From the NCBI GenBank assembly GCA_036023115.1, contig JAYKKT010000090.1, positions 34,863,001 through 34,927,000 on the forward strand: a stretch of 64,000 bases of DNA. Reading direction: 5' to 3'. Below are positions 1-12,639 of this stretch, piece by piece. The stretch's first letter is position 1, and each line of letters begins with the position of its first letter. The position numbers and the translations under genes were made by a program. Origin of the DNA: Brasenia schreberi. Its lineage: Eukaryota > Streptophyta > Magnoliopsida > Nymphaeales > Cabombaceae. The notes below the pieces were generated by a model. It had not been told where the DNA came from, did not search any database, and saw only the letters and a list, made by a program, of their open reading frames with translations.

Positions 1-1900
1 AACATAACAAACACATCCAAACACTCTAGGAATAAGGTGAAAAGGATTAGCATCAAGTTTGATCATGTTAAATGGAGATTTTCCATCAAGGACCACAGAA
101 GAAAGTTTGTTCATGAGATATACAGCTATAAGTATCGCTTCTGGCCAAAAATATTTTGGAACACTATGTTCAAGCAAGAGGGTTCGTGCGATTTCCAAAA
201 TGTGTATGTTTTTCCTTTCAGCAACTCCATTTTGTTGTGGGGTGTACACACAGGAAGTTTGATGAAGAATGCCATGACTTTGAAGATATGATTCTAAAGT
301 AGAATTGTAAAATTCACCTCAGTTCTAAGAGTTTAATGGAGTACCCAAACTGAGTCTTAATTAAACTGTGAACCATAGGGAAAATAGATGATATTTCTGA
401 TTTCGATTTCATAAGATAAACAAATATAAACCTCGAATAGTCATCAATGAAAGTAACAAAGTATTTAAAATTTCCCAAGAAAGGTATCAAACATGGACCC
501 CATACATCAAAATGTATTAACTCAAATGAAACTAACGACTTAGAATCACTACTAGGAAACGAGGCTCTATTATGATGTTTATCCCTCTGACACATCACGT
601 TCAATAACTAAATCTTTTAGGATTACAAAAGGAACAAACTCACGAATTTTAGACACAGGTAAATGTCCTAATCTACTATGCTAAAGTCTTATTTTTTCTT
701 CTGCAGGGATAACTGCTAATGCTCTTCTATGTATTGTAGGATGTGGACCAGAAAGTATATACAGCCCATTCCCGTCCTCAGATCCTGAAAAATATAACCA
801 AATGGAGAAAACGTGATTGAGCAATTCATATCTCTAACCAATTAGCTTATATAAAGTAAATTTACTCGAAATTTGGTAATGTATATCACTGAATTAAGTT
901 TAAAATGTTTTCCTTCAATTTCTCCTGTTCCTTCCATTGGAATTAAGGAACCATTTGCCATCTTTACATATTGAGGTGTAGGAGTAACTTTATATTCTCT
1001 AAAGTTGGACTTATCTCCTACCATATGATCTGTAGCTCCTGAGTCATCACCTAATAATTTGAATATATAGAATTTTTTCCGGAGAAGTTACCACTGATAC
1101 TGTAGGAAGTAGGCTGACTCATTTCAATATTTGGTAATGAGGTTGAAGGTTGGTCACGAAGTCGAATTTTTATTTCTGCAAGTTACCTTTTCAATTCAGT
1201 CATTTCATCTATAGGATTTGGTTCTGCTTTTTCTTTCTCAGATGTAGCAACCACATGACTGCTACTCTGATCTTCCAATAGTTTTCTAACAATATTCTCT
1301 TGTGTGTCTTCTTTTTCCATAATGAGTGCATTGCAACTTATTTTTATCTTCATAATTTTGAAATCTTCCTCTTTCACATTCTCTAACTGAATCTCTACTT
1401 CTTTGATAATTCATATTACCTCTACCAGCAAATGCAGGTTTTTCAATTTGAGTATGTTCTCCTCTCTCTAAGTTTTTTTTATCTTCCTCTCTAAGAGTGA
1501 ATAGACTGTTCCTAGTGATGACAGATCTTCTTTGCTGAGAATATTCAACTTGATTAATTCATATTCAGGTGAGATTCCCTACAGTAAATCAAATACTTTT
1601 CGAATGTCACTTTCTGTTGTTCTTTCTTTTACACAGTGATTGCATTTGTTTTTTACAAAGTATCTTTGTTCATTCCATAATTCCCGTAATACTCACTAAC
1701 TGATCTAGTTCCTTGACGACATCTCCTTATTTTCTCAATGATCTCATATTCTTTGGCAATGTTGCTTTGTCTTGAAAATGCTTCTTCAACTGCTGTCCAA
1801 ATCTCTGCAGCTGATTCCAAATATATAAAAGTTTTACTAATAGACTGATTCATTGATTAGATAAGCCATGAGCTGACCAAGGCATCATTTTTGGACCATC
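1..1900 (-). pseudogene. Copia gag-protease-integrase coding remnant
   Basis: Gag segment at 1653-1853 resembles the UBN2/gag domain (AEIWTAVEEAF, then a Ser/Arg-rich EYYGNYG stretch). The aspartic protease active site DSGATDHM is readable around 1015-1050, followed by the gag-pre-integrase segment. The integrase core runs from about 604 to the window edge with DVWGP, FIDDYSRF, then in a different frame TPQQNGVAERKN and KYFWPEA. Around 310-330 the stretch that should hold the second catalytic Asp is shortened and the frame shifts, so the integrase is dead. Stops and frame changes also break gag and the gag-protease link. Confidence 0.85.
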
Positions 1901-2218
1901 AGTTGATTGTTGTTCCTCTTTCATCATTCTTTCCATTATTTGTATATGTCGAATATGTGAACTAATATGAATGTGTCTGTGTTGCCAGGTTGATTCTTCG
2001 ATACGTATTCCTCATACAATATGTTTGTCGATCCACACACCAGATGCAATTTGTACCTTAATACGTAGTAGATTCTGCGTTGCTGATTTATTGGTGAAGA
2101 TCAAACAGATATTTGGCCTGTTATGTGCCAGATTCTGCCTTGTCAATTCAACGACAGGCTGATTCAATTCAACGACAACTTTCTTCAATGCAGTTTGTAC
2201 CTTTAATACGCATGCCAA

Positions 2219-2230
2219 GCTCTGATACCA
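2219..2230 (-). promoter_or_regulatory. Copia primer-binding site (initiator Met-tRNA type)
   Basis: The minus strand reads TGGTATCAGAGC, the standard plant Copia primer-binding site complementary to the 3' end of initiator methionine tRNA. It directly follows the LTR end. Confidence 0.85.
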
Positions 2231-2611
2231 TGTGCAAATAGAAGAAACAATATGATATAGAGATATATCAGATTCAACTTAGCTGAGAAGATGGCAAAGT
2301 AGCAGGCTTTCTCTGTGTCGCCGCCCCTGTTCTCTTTCTTTTTCTAAAAAATTGTTTGCTGATAGGGTTTCACGCCCTTAAATATCAGCTTTACAATGAT
2401 AATCTAATTTACCTAAATGTTATTAATGAGGTTTATTTAAAACTACCTTTAAAAACATAAGACAGAAGATAAATAATGAATAAAACAAAATGAAGGACTT
2501 CTCAGTGTTGTCCCGTTTGCATATCATAAATGCAGTCTCTGTGTTAGTCTCATTTGCATGTCATCCATTCTCGTCTCTTGATGCATTTGATCTATTTGAA
2601 AGCTTCAACAA
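2231..2611 (-). repeat. Probable 5' LTR of the left-edge Copia element
   Basis: The inner edge is fixed by the adjoining primer-binding site: on the minus strand the LTR ends in CA just before it. The outer edge at 2611 is a guess, from a TG dinucleotide at a typical Copia LTR distance (about 380 bp). The second LTR is outside the window, so the outer boundary is unproven. Confidence 0.5.
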
Positions 2612-2688
2612 AGATTAGAGCTATACCATCATTGACAAGCAGAAAATCAATCGCTGAAAGGTTATGAGATATGTAAACATGAACATAC

Positions 2689-5600
2689 ATGTTTTGCCAT
2701 GCCAAAGTCAGCCAGTTTGACTACACCATTAGGATCAACTAGTATGTTTGCTCCTTTGATATCCCTGGAAGGTTATAAGAAAATTCTGTCAGAGTACACA
2801 AGATGGCATATAGGTTATGTAAGAAAAGAAAATTGCAAACCTGTGGACAGTGCTTCTGTTGTGCAAGTAGGCAAGACCAGAAAGAATTTGTGCTGTATAA
2901 TTGCGAATAACTGGTTCTTTAAATCGGTCATATTCCTGAAGTAATTTATGTATTGATCCACCAGAAACATACTCAAGAAAAACCGACAGTGTTTCATCAT
3001 CCTGTCAAACGAATTAGGCAGTGTTAGGTTTCACATATAATCCCGTCCTGTAAGAAGCAACCTCAGGAATAAGGAATCATTTATAAAATTTTAGAAGCAC
3101 AAAAAGTCCTTGGATGAGGGAGGCAACACACAAAACGTGTTTGGAAAGAGAAAAGACTGGCATGAGAAGCCCCAAATCTGGTTTTGCATTAATCTATGCT
3201 TTGTGCCACCAAATGGTGCACAAAATCAGGTATGCCCATACGGATACTGAAATGAGAGTTAAAACCTTGCTTCAAGACCTCATCCAAATAATCTTATCTA
3301 AATTCCAGAATGCGTTACAATAAAAGAAGGAATAGTAGTTCCAACTTCCAAGCAATAAAGGCATTTGAAGAGATGAATAGGATCCCACGTTGAGTACCAT
3401 CTCACTCCCATAATACTGCACAATATTTGGATGTGAAAGCTGACTGAGCGTCAATATCTCCTGCAAGATGACCAGAGCACGGAAAAGTAAGATTCTGAGA
3501 AAAAAATACCTAAGAAATAGAATTATAGTAGCCAATCGGTCAATCACAGTACAAATGTCAGAAATGATCTTTAAGCATTTAAGTACATCGAAAGATAATA
3601 AAGTTACCTGGCTTAGTTGCTTGAGACTTTCCTTGGAATTCTGGTCGTCAGAAATTACTTTGACTTCTTTTATTGCGCACATTTGCCCACTTTCACTAAG
3701 ACACAACGAGATGTCTTGTCAAAAAAAAAAAGCTTCACAAAATGAATAATTGGCAAAAACCAGCTTAACCTGCATTTTAGTAGAAGCTTCTATAAAGGCA
3801 AAAATTCAGGTTGTAGAGGTATAGTTATAGGATCTACTCGAAAGAACATTAGTATCAACTCATAGATAACAAATGAAATAACCCATGAATCAGAAACCTG
3901 CCAAAGATGAGCTCAAAATAGACAATATTCGCTCATGCATCCCAATAATGAACTTTTTAATGGAAGAATAACCAGACCAAAAACGCATATAAGTGACAGG
4001 CAGGGGAGGTACCGCTCCACAGTTCACCGTCTTGCAATGAAGCAATAGAAACAACCTTGAGGGGATAGCTTCTGTTAGGTCTTATATACCTCAGTAGTCA
4101 TCGGGCTCTGCTACCCTTGCTTTACGATTTTCAATAGGAGAAATTGATTTCTACTTCTAATGGTGACTAAATATATTCAAGCTCCAAATTCACAAGGAAA
4201 TCAACATATTTAAGAATCTCTCCTGCTCTAAGACTCAAACCAACAGTCCTTTTTCATCTGCTCTGTGAGAAACATTTCTTACTCTCACAACTAGAACAAA
4301 AACATAAATACATTAAAAATAAAAGGTCCTAGTTCCCAGGAAAAAGTTCCAGTGTTTGTCACATTCCAAGGATAGAGAGAAACACCAGCACTTGAAACTT
4401 TGAAATTCCAAACTAGTGGGTTTCTCTTTTCCTGGTTCCACTACCTAACAGACTATTCTACGTCTAATGCAAGAATGCATAAAATCAACAGGACATCCTT
4501 CCATAATTGTGCTGCCATGATGATCCTTTAAAATAAGATTTCTCGTATCTTCATTCTCAAAAGGTCTTACATTCATCCTTTGACTTTTAACAATTTTCAG
4601 AATAGAAGAAAGGGAAAAACGTCATTGCACAAACGGGATAAACTGGGAGATTCTGCATACGTTTAGTTCAGAAGAAACTTACAAAAGGTCCAGCAAAAGA
4701 GAAAAATATAAAGCAAAAATTTCAAGTTTATAAGAGTTCTCCACAAGGAAATTCAGTATACCTATTGAATCCAACATAAACATGACCAAATGTCCCTCTT
4801 CCCAGAAGTCTTCCTTTTTTCCACTTCGACTTGGTAAAGATATCATTGTTTGAAGAACCACATTTTGGAATTCCAACCCTTGCAGAACCTTGTGGTGTGG
4901 ATGAATTTGAAGAACTACCAGAGCAGTTCTGTGTTGGTGAAGTGGGAGAGTATGGAAAACTTGGAGGAAGTGGCAGAGGATGGCACTTAGACCTGCTGTC
5001 ATCTCGGTTTGGTATTGGAGACTCTGAACGTGAATGCAAAGGAGGTGTGGAAGCACCATTCAATCGAGATCCTGGAGCAGGACTTCTGTCTCGCGGACTA
5101 GGTGCTAGAGAAGGATGGGCACTGTGCCTTCTCTGGGCTAAACTGATTTTTGTATCTGTAGAAACTCTAGGTGGAGAAAGAGAATAACCAGAAGAGATGG
5201 GAAAGGACAAATCTGTTTCAATCCTCTGGGAATAAGATAAGTCACTGCTGTTGCGTGATGGTGAACCATAGGCTGATACAAAGCCATTAAGAGGCCTTAT
5301 GTATTCCAATCCACTGCTGCTTGGGTGAAGCGTCTTGTCTGTAAGTTGCTGATGGCCATGATGAACGTGCCTTGAAGTTGTATTTCTTGTAGCTTCAGCA
5401 CTCTCAAAGTACCTTTTGCAAAAGATAGATTTTATGTTAAAAGAAAAAAGAACATGAATATCAGGACAGAAAGCATTTGAGAAGTATCACACTTGAAATA
5501 TTGAATAGTCATAAATCATAACTATCTCAATAAGGATCTTAGCACAAAATGTTCAATTCAATCTCCTACAGGGTTTCTATAAAGAACACTACATTGCCAA

Positions 5601-8581
5601 CTACTCTAGTAATTTGACGATTTTCCTGGAGTAAATGCTAATTTTGGAACAGCAGTCTATTTCTCAATTCAATAAATTATTCTGAGGATCTAATAAATTT
5701 AACACAAGACAGAAACTCCTACTAAACCAAAAAATTACCAAATTGCCATAATCTCAAAATTGATAGTAAACAATCATCTTCAGAACCCTTGTATAAAAAA
5801 ACAGATCATCAAAACCACCAAAAGAATAAAAATGCTAGGGGAAAGCAACTGGTACCCACTTTCCCACCCTTCTCCTTTTTGGAGGAGCAGTTAGAAACAG
5901 GCTTAACAACATGCTTCCTAATGAGCTTTACCTTTGTGTTCTCTCTCGGCTTTCTATGTAAGTGGCAGTGTGGTAATCAGATCACACCTCCATCATATTT
6001 TCTTACCAAAAGCAGGTAAAAGCCTCACCTAGCGTCTGTGCTAAATCTCCCTTGCTCTTTTTCTCTCCCCTACTCTTTTTCATTCTGGAACAGGGTGCAA
6101 TGCCTTTATTTTATGGCAGCTTCCCGTACTTTGGTTGCCAAAACAGGAATGTGCCTGTTGTACTGCACATCTACTCTTGTTCAATACATTTTTAGACCAA
6201 GATCACAGTACAGCATGGGAGACCTGATTCTCCAAATAATTGCTAAAGGGAAAACCAAAATCGCTCATTCAATAATGATAACAAAATTACAGAGCTCACT
6301 AGAAATGAATACATCATTCAAATTATATAAAGTTTTAATAGTTGAGACCAGTGTTATCCATATCGTACATACGATACGGTGCGATACGTATCGTATCGTG
6401 AAGCTACGATACGGGCGATATGCCCAAAAAAAAATCAATTTTTTTTTCAAATTTTTTTTGGAGGTTTCTAGCCTCTCTTCGCCTCTCTTCACTTCCCTCC
6501 AAGGCATCCTCATGAACAAATAAAAATTATGACAAAATCATTTCCCTTTTTGTTGCCAACTTTTAGGTATATTTCTGCTACCAGTTTCTAATTTCATGAA
6601 ATCGCAAACAATGAAAAACAATTTGGTTGTCTCGGTTCATTGAGTGGGCATTTCACAACTTCACTATTTTAGGGTTCACCTTATGTGACTTCCATTGAGT
6701 TGAACATGATCAACGTGTGTGAGGCTTAACTCAGTCTGTAAAGTGAGAAATGGAGTTCAAGCATTAGTTAAAAAGCTAGTCTCCAGTAAGAGAAAAAGGG
6801 GATATCATCAAGTAACAATATCACATCATTGAGGTGTCATAGACTCAACTCAATAATAAAAAAAATGGAGCTCATTGTTTTGCTCACATATGAAAATTAG
6901 CAAATATGACAACTACATGTACAAAGATATCATGAGTGGATTATGAAAGATAACGAAGAAAATGCACTCATAACCGAAGAAGACATTGCATGGATTAATT
7001 TGAAAGGAGTGCAACGACATCATGAAGGAGATGAAGATTTTGATTTTGAAGCAAAAGGTGATGAGAAACTTTGAATCTTCATGAAAGAGAAGATGAAGAT
7101 TATTTAGTTAATGATCCTGATAAGCTGATACAAATTTATAATATGTAAAATGTAAATGTATTTCATTTTTTGCTTTAAAATATGTAAATTGGATGCAATT
7201 GTTCAATGTTGAATGCTAAATCTGTACTAAACTTTGTATTATATGGATTTAAAGCAATTACCAGATTTTTCATGATTTTTCATGATTGTTTTTAGATTTT
7301 TACTAATTTTCTTGAATTTTTAAATATTTTTTGTATTTTTTTAATATTAAAGTACGATATTAGTGATACGATACAATATGCCCGTATCGTGGATCCCAGC
7401 GATACGATATGCGTCACACAACACTGGTTGAGACTAAACTTAACACAAGAATAGAGAAAATATCAAAGAGCACAATACGTTTACTTTTTAAAAAGAGCAT
7501 CCGCATTTCTGACCCTGGGAATAAAGAATTGAAGAGTAATTATCTAAGGATACAGATCTGACCCAGTCCATCTTCTGAAACCAGTAACCGTTCTAAATCG
7601 ACAAATCTCATGACTCCACAAGCAGAATTTTTGTTCAATTTACGGTAATATTTGGCTAGTAAACAAAAAAAAGAGAGAGTTCAAGACAGAATACCATCCA
7701 GAAGAGGGAAAAGAAAACCATACTTTCCGTTAACGTTTCTAGCGCAAATACACCAGCACTAACGGAGTGGATGTAAAAGATAGCGGATCATGGCGAATCG
7801 CAGAAATCCACAAAAAGAAATTCAAAGATATGACTCCTCTACAGTCAATAAGCATAAGCTTAACAAGTAAAGTAGCAAAAGCCGAGTAAATTGTGGAAAC
7901 ATTCCCGCTCAGGAGAAAAACTTAAATCAACCAAAATTTAAAAGCTCATGTAGTTTCCAGTTCCTTGCAAACATATGAGCGGATACGGAGAGATTGAACT
8001 CGATCTAAGAACTGTGAACACCTACAAGAATGAAACTAACAAATCTCCCTTTATAAACTCACTGAAAATTAGCCACACAATAATTTAAAACCGAAAATTC
8101 ACATAAATATCATATTTACACACAAAGAAACTGTCGAACCGTTCATGGAAACATCAATTCGGAGAACCTTACAAATTAAAATCCCACAGTTTCTGCAAAT
8201 TCACAAAAACCAAAAGAATAAAGCTCAGAAACCGGATTCAGTTCAGTACCCGAAATTCGGAACCCCTTGATCGGAGCACGAGCCGGATGAGCTGTCACTG
8301 GACACCGAGGACAGCGGATCCGCTGCCGAGAACACTGTCGGGCGAGGTAGCGGGTGGCCCCGGCACCCTACCTGATCCGATTCAGAACCAAAGCCAGATC
8401 CCTTTCCAGAACTCGAGCTGAAGTCGCCGTGCCTCACTGGAACGATGCCGGAGGCGAACGGGAAGGCGGCGGGAGGAGATAGAACAGGGTTAGGGTTTCC
8501 GAGGTCGGAATTACGCGTTGCATCCTTCTTCTTCTTCTTCGCCTCTTTGGGTGAAGAAGATTTCGTCCACCATGCCGGCAT
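2689..8581 (-). CDS. MAPKKK, MEKK/YODA-MAPKKK3 type, 5' part (3' exons outside window)
   Basis: Mitogen-activated protein kinase kinase kinase: phosphorylates MAPKKs in cytoplasmic cascades (family knowledge). Six exons on the minus strand with GT-AG borders and compatible phases: 8581-8250, 5412-4762, 3695-3608, 3460-3398, 3001-2841, 2764-2689; 457 codons so far. The start is the ATG at 8581 (MPAWWTKSSS), a typical start for this subfamily. Residues 1 to about 300 are Ser/Pro-rich with HPLPRP and CHPLPLPP motifs. The kinase domain begins near 310: P-loop GRGTFGHV (315-322), AIKEV lysine 337, HPNIVQYYG, LEYVSGGSIHKLL, catalytic HRD (431-433) with KGAN, DFG (451-453), ending at AKH457. The activation segment, substrate lobe and C-terminus are missing, because the following intron holds the Copia element and the window then ends. 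Intron 1 (about 2.8 kb) contains an hAT element. MAPKKK3/5 versus YODA cannot be decided from this part alone. Confidence 0.93.
6341..6348. repeat. hAT target-site duplication, left copy
   Basis: GTTGAGAC, repeated exactly at 7427-7434 on the other side of the hAT element. Confidence 0.9.
6349..7426. mobile_element. Non-autonomous hAT transposon in MAPKKK intron 1
   Basis: Termini are CAGTGTTAT on the left and, read inward from the right, CAGTGTTGT. The element is flanked by a perfect 8-bp duplication GTTGAGAC at 6341-6348 and 7427-7434. CAGTG ends and 8-bp duplications are diagnostic of the hAT superfamily. Both subterminal regions are crowded with CGATACG/CGTATCG motifs. Inside, a 43-codon plus-strand ORF (6943-7074, reading EEDIAWINL then an acidic tail) resembles the extreme C-terminus of plant hAT transposases. 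The element is therefore an internally deleted derivative of an autonomous copy. Length 1078 bp. Confidence 0.9.
7427..7434. repeat. hAT target-site duplication, right copy
   Basis: GTTGAGAC, identical to 6341-6348. Confidence 0.9.
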
Positions 8582-9093
8582 GATTCCTTTCGCTATCCCC
8601 GATGTCGCCTAATCGATCCTTCCATTTCTACCGAGAGAAAAGATATTCTCACAAAGAGGAGAGAGACAGACGAGAGAGGTGAGCAGCCCCCTTCTTGTAC
8701 ATGACAATGAATCTTCTACCCTCACTTTTATCGTCTCTCCTCCCCCCGCAGGCAATCGGCTTCGACTCGATGTCCGCTTGAGGGTCTTTACGTCATTTCG
8801 TTTCAACAGTTACTCCGCTAAGAGGGATTAGAACGGCCAGATTAAAACGTTTCGTACGAAATGTTTATTTTACCCTCAAAATGGGATTCGTATACTGTAA
8901 CGCTTCTTATATTGTGGGGCTACTTCGGTCATTTTGAAGAGGTAGTTAGGGGTAATTATTATGAAATAACGGTACACTAAAGCAGAGTATCTATCTTAGT
9001 TCCAGAGTGTCGTTCGGATCGGTCTTGAAGTTTAGTTATTTGGATAGTACCAAACTCAGGAAACTGGATTTGGATTTTAACATGTGAAACCAG
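8582..9093 (-). promoter_or_regulatory. 5' flank of the MAPKKK gene (5' UTR and promoter region)
   Basis: No coding region. The first 200 bases upstream of the start codon are rich in GA/CT runs on the transcribed strand, which is common in plant 5' UTRs. No TATA box can be assigned with confidence. Confidence 0.4.
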
Positions 9094-9398
9094 ATCAGCA
9101 TAGACTTAGATGGACTGGACCTCAGCTTTTGCGGTTCAAAGTTCAGATATAAAAATCCAGAAATAAACCCAGTTTGATGTCGAACCCACCTAACCAAAAC
9201 CAAGTTAAGAATCACACCAGTTGTAGTTGAATAGTTGCTAAGATTATCAGCATAGACTTAGATGGACTGGACCTTCAGCTTTTGCGGTTCAAAGTTCAGA
9301 TATAAAAATCCAGAAATAAACCCAGTTTGATGTCGAACCCACCTACCAAAACCAAGTTAAGAATCACACCAGTTGTAGTTGAATAGTTGCTAAGATTA
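9094..9398. repeat. 152-bp tandem duplication
   Basis: Two adjacent copies, 9094-9245 and 9246-about 9398, both opening ATCAGCATAGACTTAGATGG. They differ by only a couple of single-base indels, for example CTCAGC versus CTTCAGC and CCTAACC versus CCTACC. There is no coding potential. High identity points to a recent duplication. Confidence 0.9.
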
Positions 9399-11789
9399 AG
9401 CCCTCCTCAGGACTACGGCATGATACAACTGCGGTTTATCCTCAACAACTAGGCTCGGAGTCGGTGGCCACCACTAACCCCACCATATCTCTAGTGTTTT
9501 GCACCTGACCTCAACATGAAGGTGGGTCGAGAAACCAGACTGACCCAATGCTTCCTGTTCGAGATCCGAGTTCACTGAGCTGGATCTGGATCATTTAGCC
9601 GATCGATCATAGTATCCATAATCCAGACACTTGTTATGTTAACACATGAATAGATAAGGAGTACTGATGTAATTCTTGAGCACGGAAGAGGATATATTCG
9701 ACTTATCGACATCAGTAAATAAGGTGATTTGCTAGAACTATCACGGGAGCAAGGACTATAGACCAAAATACCCTTATGGAGGAGGCCCAAAGGTCATTAT
9801 CGTCAAATGTATCCTCCTTTATACCCTAATCGATTTACTATACTAGTAAATAAAGCGATTTACTAGAACAAATCGGAAATGAAGGTTATTATCGTCATTT
9901 ACCAGGACAATGGTCGAAGAGGGGCGAGGGGTGCGGATGTATTTTGCAGAAAAGCATAGTGGTAGAACGGTAAATCTTCATTGGGGGATGGATGACGTCG
10001 TCGCGATTGCGTGTCTTCGCATTTGAGGACAGCTAAGACGCCGCGGCGGGCGAGGAGTAGTTGGATCTATCGGAGACACTTACGTGGAGGAGAGAGAAAG
10101 TTAGAAAGAGAGACCCACTCGTGGTGTTTCGCTAGAATCTACTTCGATGGTCGCGCTCTTGCTGCGTGGGTCGGGTCACTGAAACGCCCAGTTTCGTATC
10201 CGATTCAGACCCGAAACAGCTATGCTTGGGTCGGGTCATCGAATGCATCCGCAAAGAAATTGACCTAAGTACTAAATATTTTGCATTCACATACCTCAAT
10301 ATTCAAAGTGAATGGGGTCGGTCATCTGAGACCAAGTTTGAAGATGGCTAAAGACTATGTCATACAAGGGTTGAATACGGATTATTACAATATGAATTGA
10401 ATAACAAATATAAGATTGAAGTAGGACATGTTGCATCTATCTTAATAATGAATAATTTTAAATGCCTTGTGAATTCAATAGTATGGCGACATTGTTGTTA
10501 TTATGTATATTTTATTTTTAGATTAACGCCACCATTATCAAAAGAATTCCGATTTATGTTTTGATGGTTGCAACCATTAACCAAACTTGACTAAACGTTG
10601 ATTAATTGCAGGACCTCAATCAGGTTATATTTGTTGAGGCATGTCCCTAACTAATGCTTACTCCTCCAAGAAACATATATCCATCCGAAATCCACAATCA
10701 ACTACATGTTATGAGCTGATCAACTTCTCTTATACTGCAATATTTTCACAATTTGAAACCGCCCGAATGGGAGACGCCGTTCAAAAGCACCTGTTAGACC
10801 CGTAAACGCATCCAACAGTCTTATTACGTATAGAATCTGCCGACATCCTCAGCCGGTTGAATTTGGACTGGTTCTATCAAAGTGGGTCTAATTGAAGTAT
10901 CAGTTTGGTTTTGCTGCACAGTAGACTTTGATTGTGTCTTCTTAGTACATTTCTGGTTTCTTTGGATTTTTACTCATCTAGGGTAGATCCTACGAGCATA
11001 GTTGAATTTGGGTTCTCCGTATCCAATTTATGTACAGTGCGAAGGAGAATGTGGGTCCACCAACCCATCTTAAATCCAGATTTGGGCTGTGAACCATACT
11101 AGAATTTGGAAATATACACCATGACAGACCTCATACATGCATGAATCCACACACATAATCCCTAAGTTAGGGTATGTGTAGTACGAATACAGCCTATGAT
11201 TGTTGTGCCTTTATCATTCACCAGTATAAGAGATGGAATGAATGCTGAGTCTCTTTCTCTTGAATAGAGTTGCAGGGTGACAGTTCGATGACAATGATTG
11301 AGTAGCTGGAAGTTGGTCCCTCTACATCTCTCTTTAGAGGAGAGGACCACAATCTTTGGGTTTACTAATTTATTTTGGGAGTGCATCAAATGATGATCCT
11401 CCACGTTGATTAAAGTTTACATTTATAGACCAAGAAGCTAAAAAAGAAATCACAATTTAGTTGTGACCGGTTTTCTTATTTAAGTGCCTGCATGCATATG
11501 TCCATGTGCATGCCTGCTTGCGTGTATGTGTGCATGTGAAGAAGGGCGAAGAGGAGGACAGTGATGGTGGTGGGCGCCACTGTTGTGGTCGCTAATAGTG
11601 TTGGAGAGGTAGTGGAAGGTGGATGAGAGGGGCGGAGGATGATTACAGGGACAAAAGGACACGAGGAGTCGTTTTTGAGCAAATAATTCTTGCTAATCTG
11701 TCAAATGAAGCATTTACCAAAAATAGCATTAAAACTATTAAAAGTTACTGTATATATACGTGTACATATGTGTGTATGTGTTGTATTCT
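9399..11789. other. Intergenic stretch without a recognisable gene
   Basis: Short open frames here start at non-ATG codons or lack recognisable homology. The region 9980-10200 is noticeably richer in CG dinucleotides than its surroundings (several CGTCGTCGCG-like runs) and could be an old promoter or first exon, but nothing coding could be confirmed. No RNA gene seen. Confidence 0.4.
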
Positions 11790-11858
11790 CAAGTTGAAGG
11801 TCACGAATTCGATACTCGGGGCATGCACTTGGCTTCGGTTGCCCATTGTACCCGAAAA
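11790..11858 (+). mobile_element. SINE fragment (tRNA-derived family), copy 1
   Basis: Contains AAGTTGAAGGTCACGAATTCG with a B-box-like GAATTCGATACTC, then GGCTTCGG and CCCATTGTACCC followed by an A-rich tail. These blocks recur in the other SINE copies of this window. The A-box half is missing, so it is 5'-truncated. Confidence 0.6.
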
Positions 11859-11879
11859 AAGAAGAAAACCTGCATAATT

Positions 11880-12262
11880 AAGTATTACAGGTAATCATCC
11901 TATCATGATTGTCGTCATAGGAGATATGATAGGGGGCATCCGATCATCATTTGGATTAATTATAGGGGTAAAGCATGTTTATTGTAAACTAAATGTCTAA
12001 GATATTTAATTTCAAACTTTGCACATTATATATGAAGGATATTCGTTTCCTTTCTGTTTATAATAATTAATGTGCCCCCATCTATCGATCGCTTTTTGTG
12101 AAGCTCAAGTCACAAGCATTATCAAAACACTTCCGAGATCATGCCCCACCTACCACACTCAACCACCCCATCCTTTTCTTCTCCTCACCTTTTTCTAGTC
12201 TTTTACCAATTAAGTCAATTGCACCCTTTTTCCCCTTTATTTCTCATTATGCTTTAATGAAG
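11880..12262. other. Intergenic, no feature recognised
   Basis: AT-rich sequence between a SINE fragment and a long microsatellite. No coding frame or structured RNA seen. Confidence 0.3.
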
Positions 12263-12276
12263 CACGCATACACACG

Positions 12277-12399
<123 letters not shown>

Positions 12400-12639
12400 G
12401 GTACAAATCCTATTGAAAGAGGGGCACCTTCGTGAACGTACATGGATACCATTTGCAATATATAATCTAACAAAATAAAATAAGGCACAACTTTGGGTTT
12501 TCAAACAGGTAACAGTTAGAACTTTTATGCATCGTTTATTGTAAATTTTAAATGCCATACTATCCTTATTTTTAAATAACAACCAACTTATATAGTTTGT
12601 CTATAACTCTCTCTCTCTCTCTCCCCTAGGTTTACGGGT

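Larger units (their letters stand above)
1..2611 (-). mobile_element. Ty1/copia LTR retrotransposon, degenerate, cut by the window start
   Basis: Read on the minus strand, the order is 5' LTR, primer-binding site, gag, protease, integrase, which is the Copia order up to the window edge. Reverse transcriptase, RNase H and the 3' LTR would lie to the left of position 1. The element lies just downstream of the sixth visible exon of the MAPKKK gene and in the same orientation, so it occupies an intron of that gene. Coding frames are broken in several places, so this copy is not autonomous. The 3' LTR and the target-site duplication cannot be checked. Confidence 0.85.

Noticed and set aside
4831..5187. 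118-codon plus-strand frame opposite MAPKKK exon 2
   Set aside because: Shadow of the real minus-strand exon, which has HPLP motifs, the P-loop and matching splice sites.
10011..10351. Possible first exon in a CG-rich patch
   Set aside because: Frames start at non-ATG codons or stop within a few residues; no domain or splice evidence.
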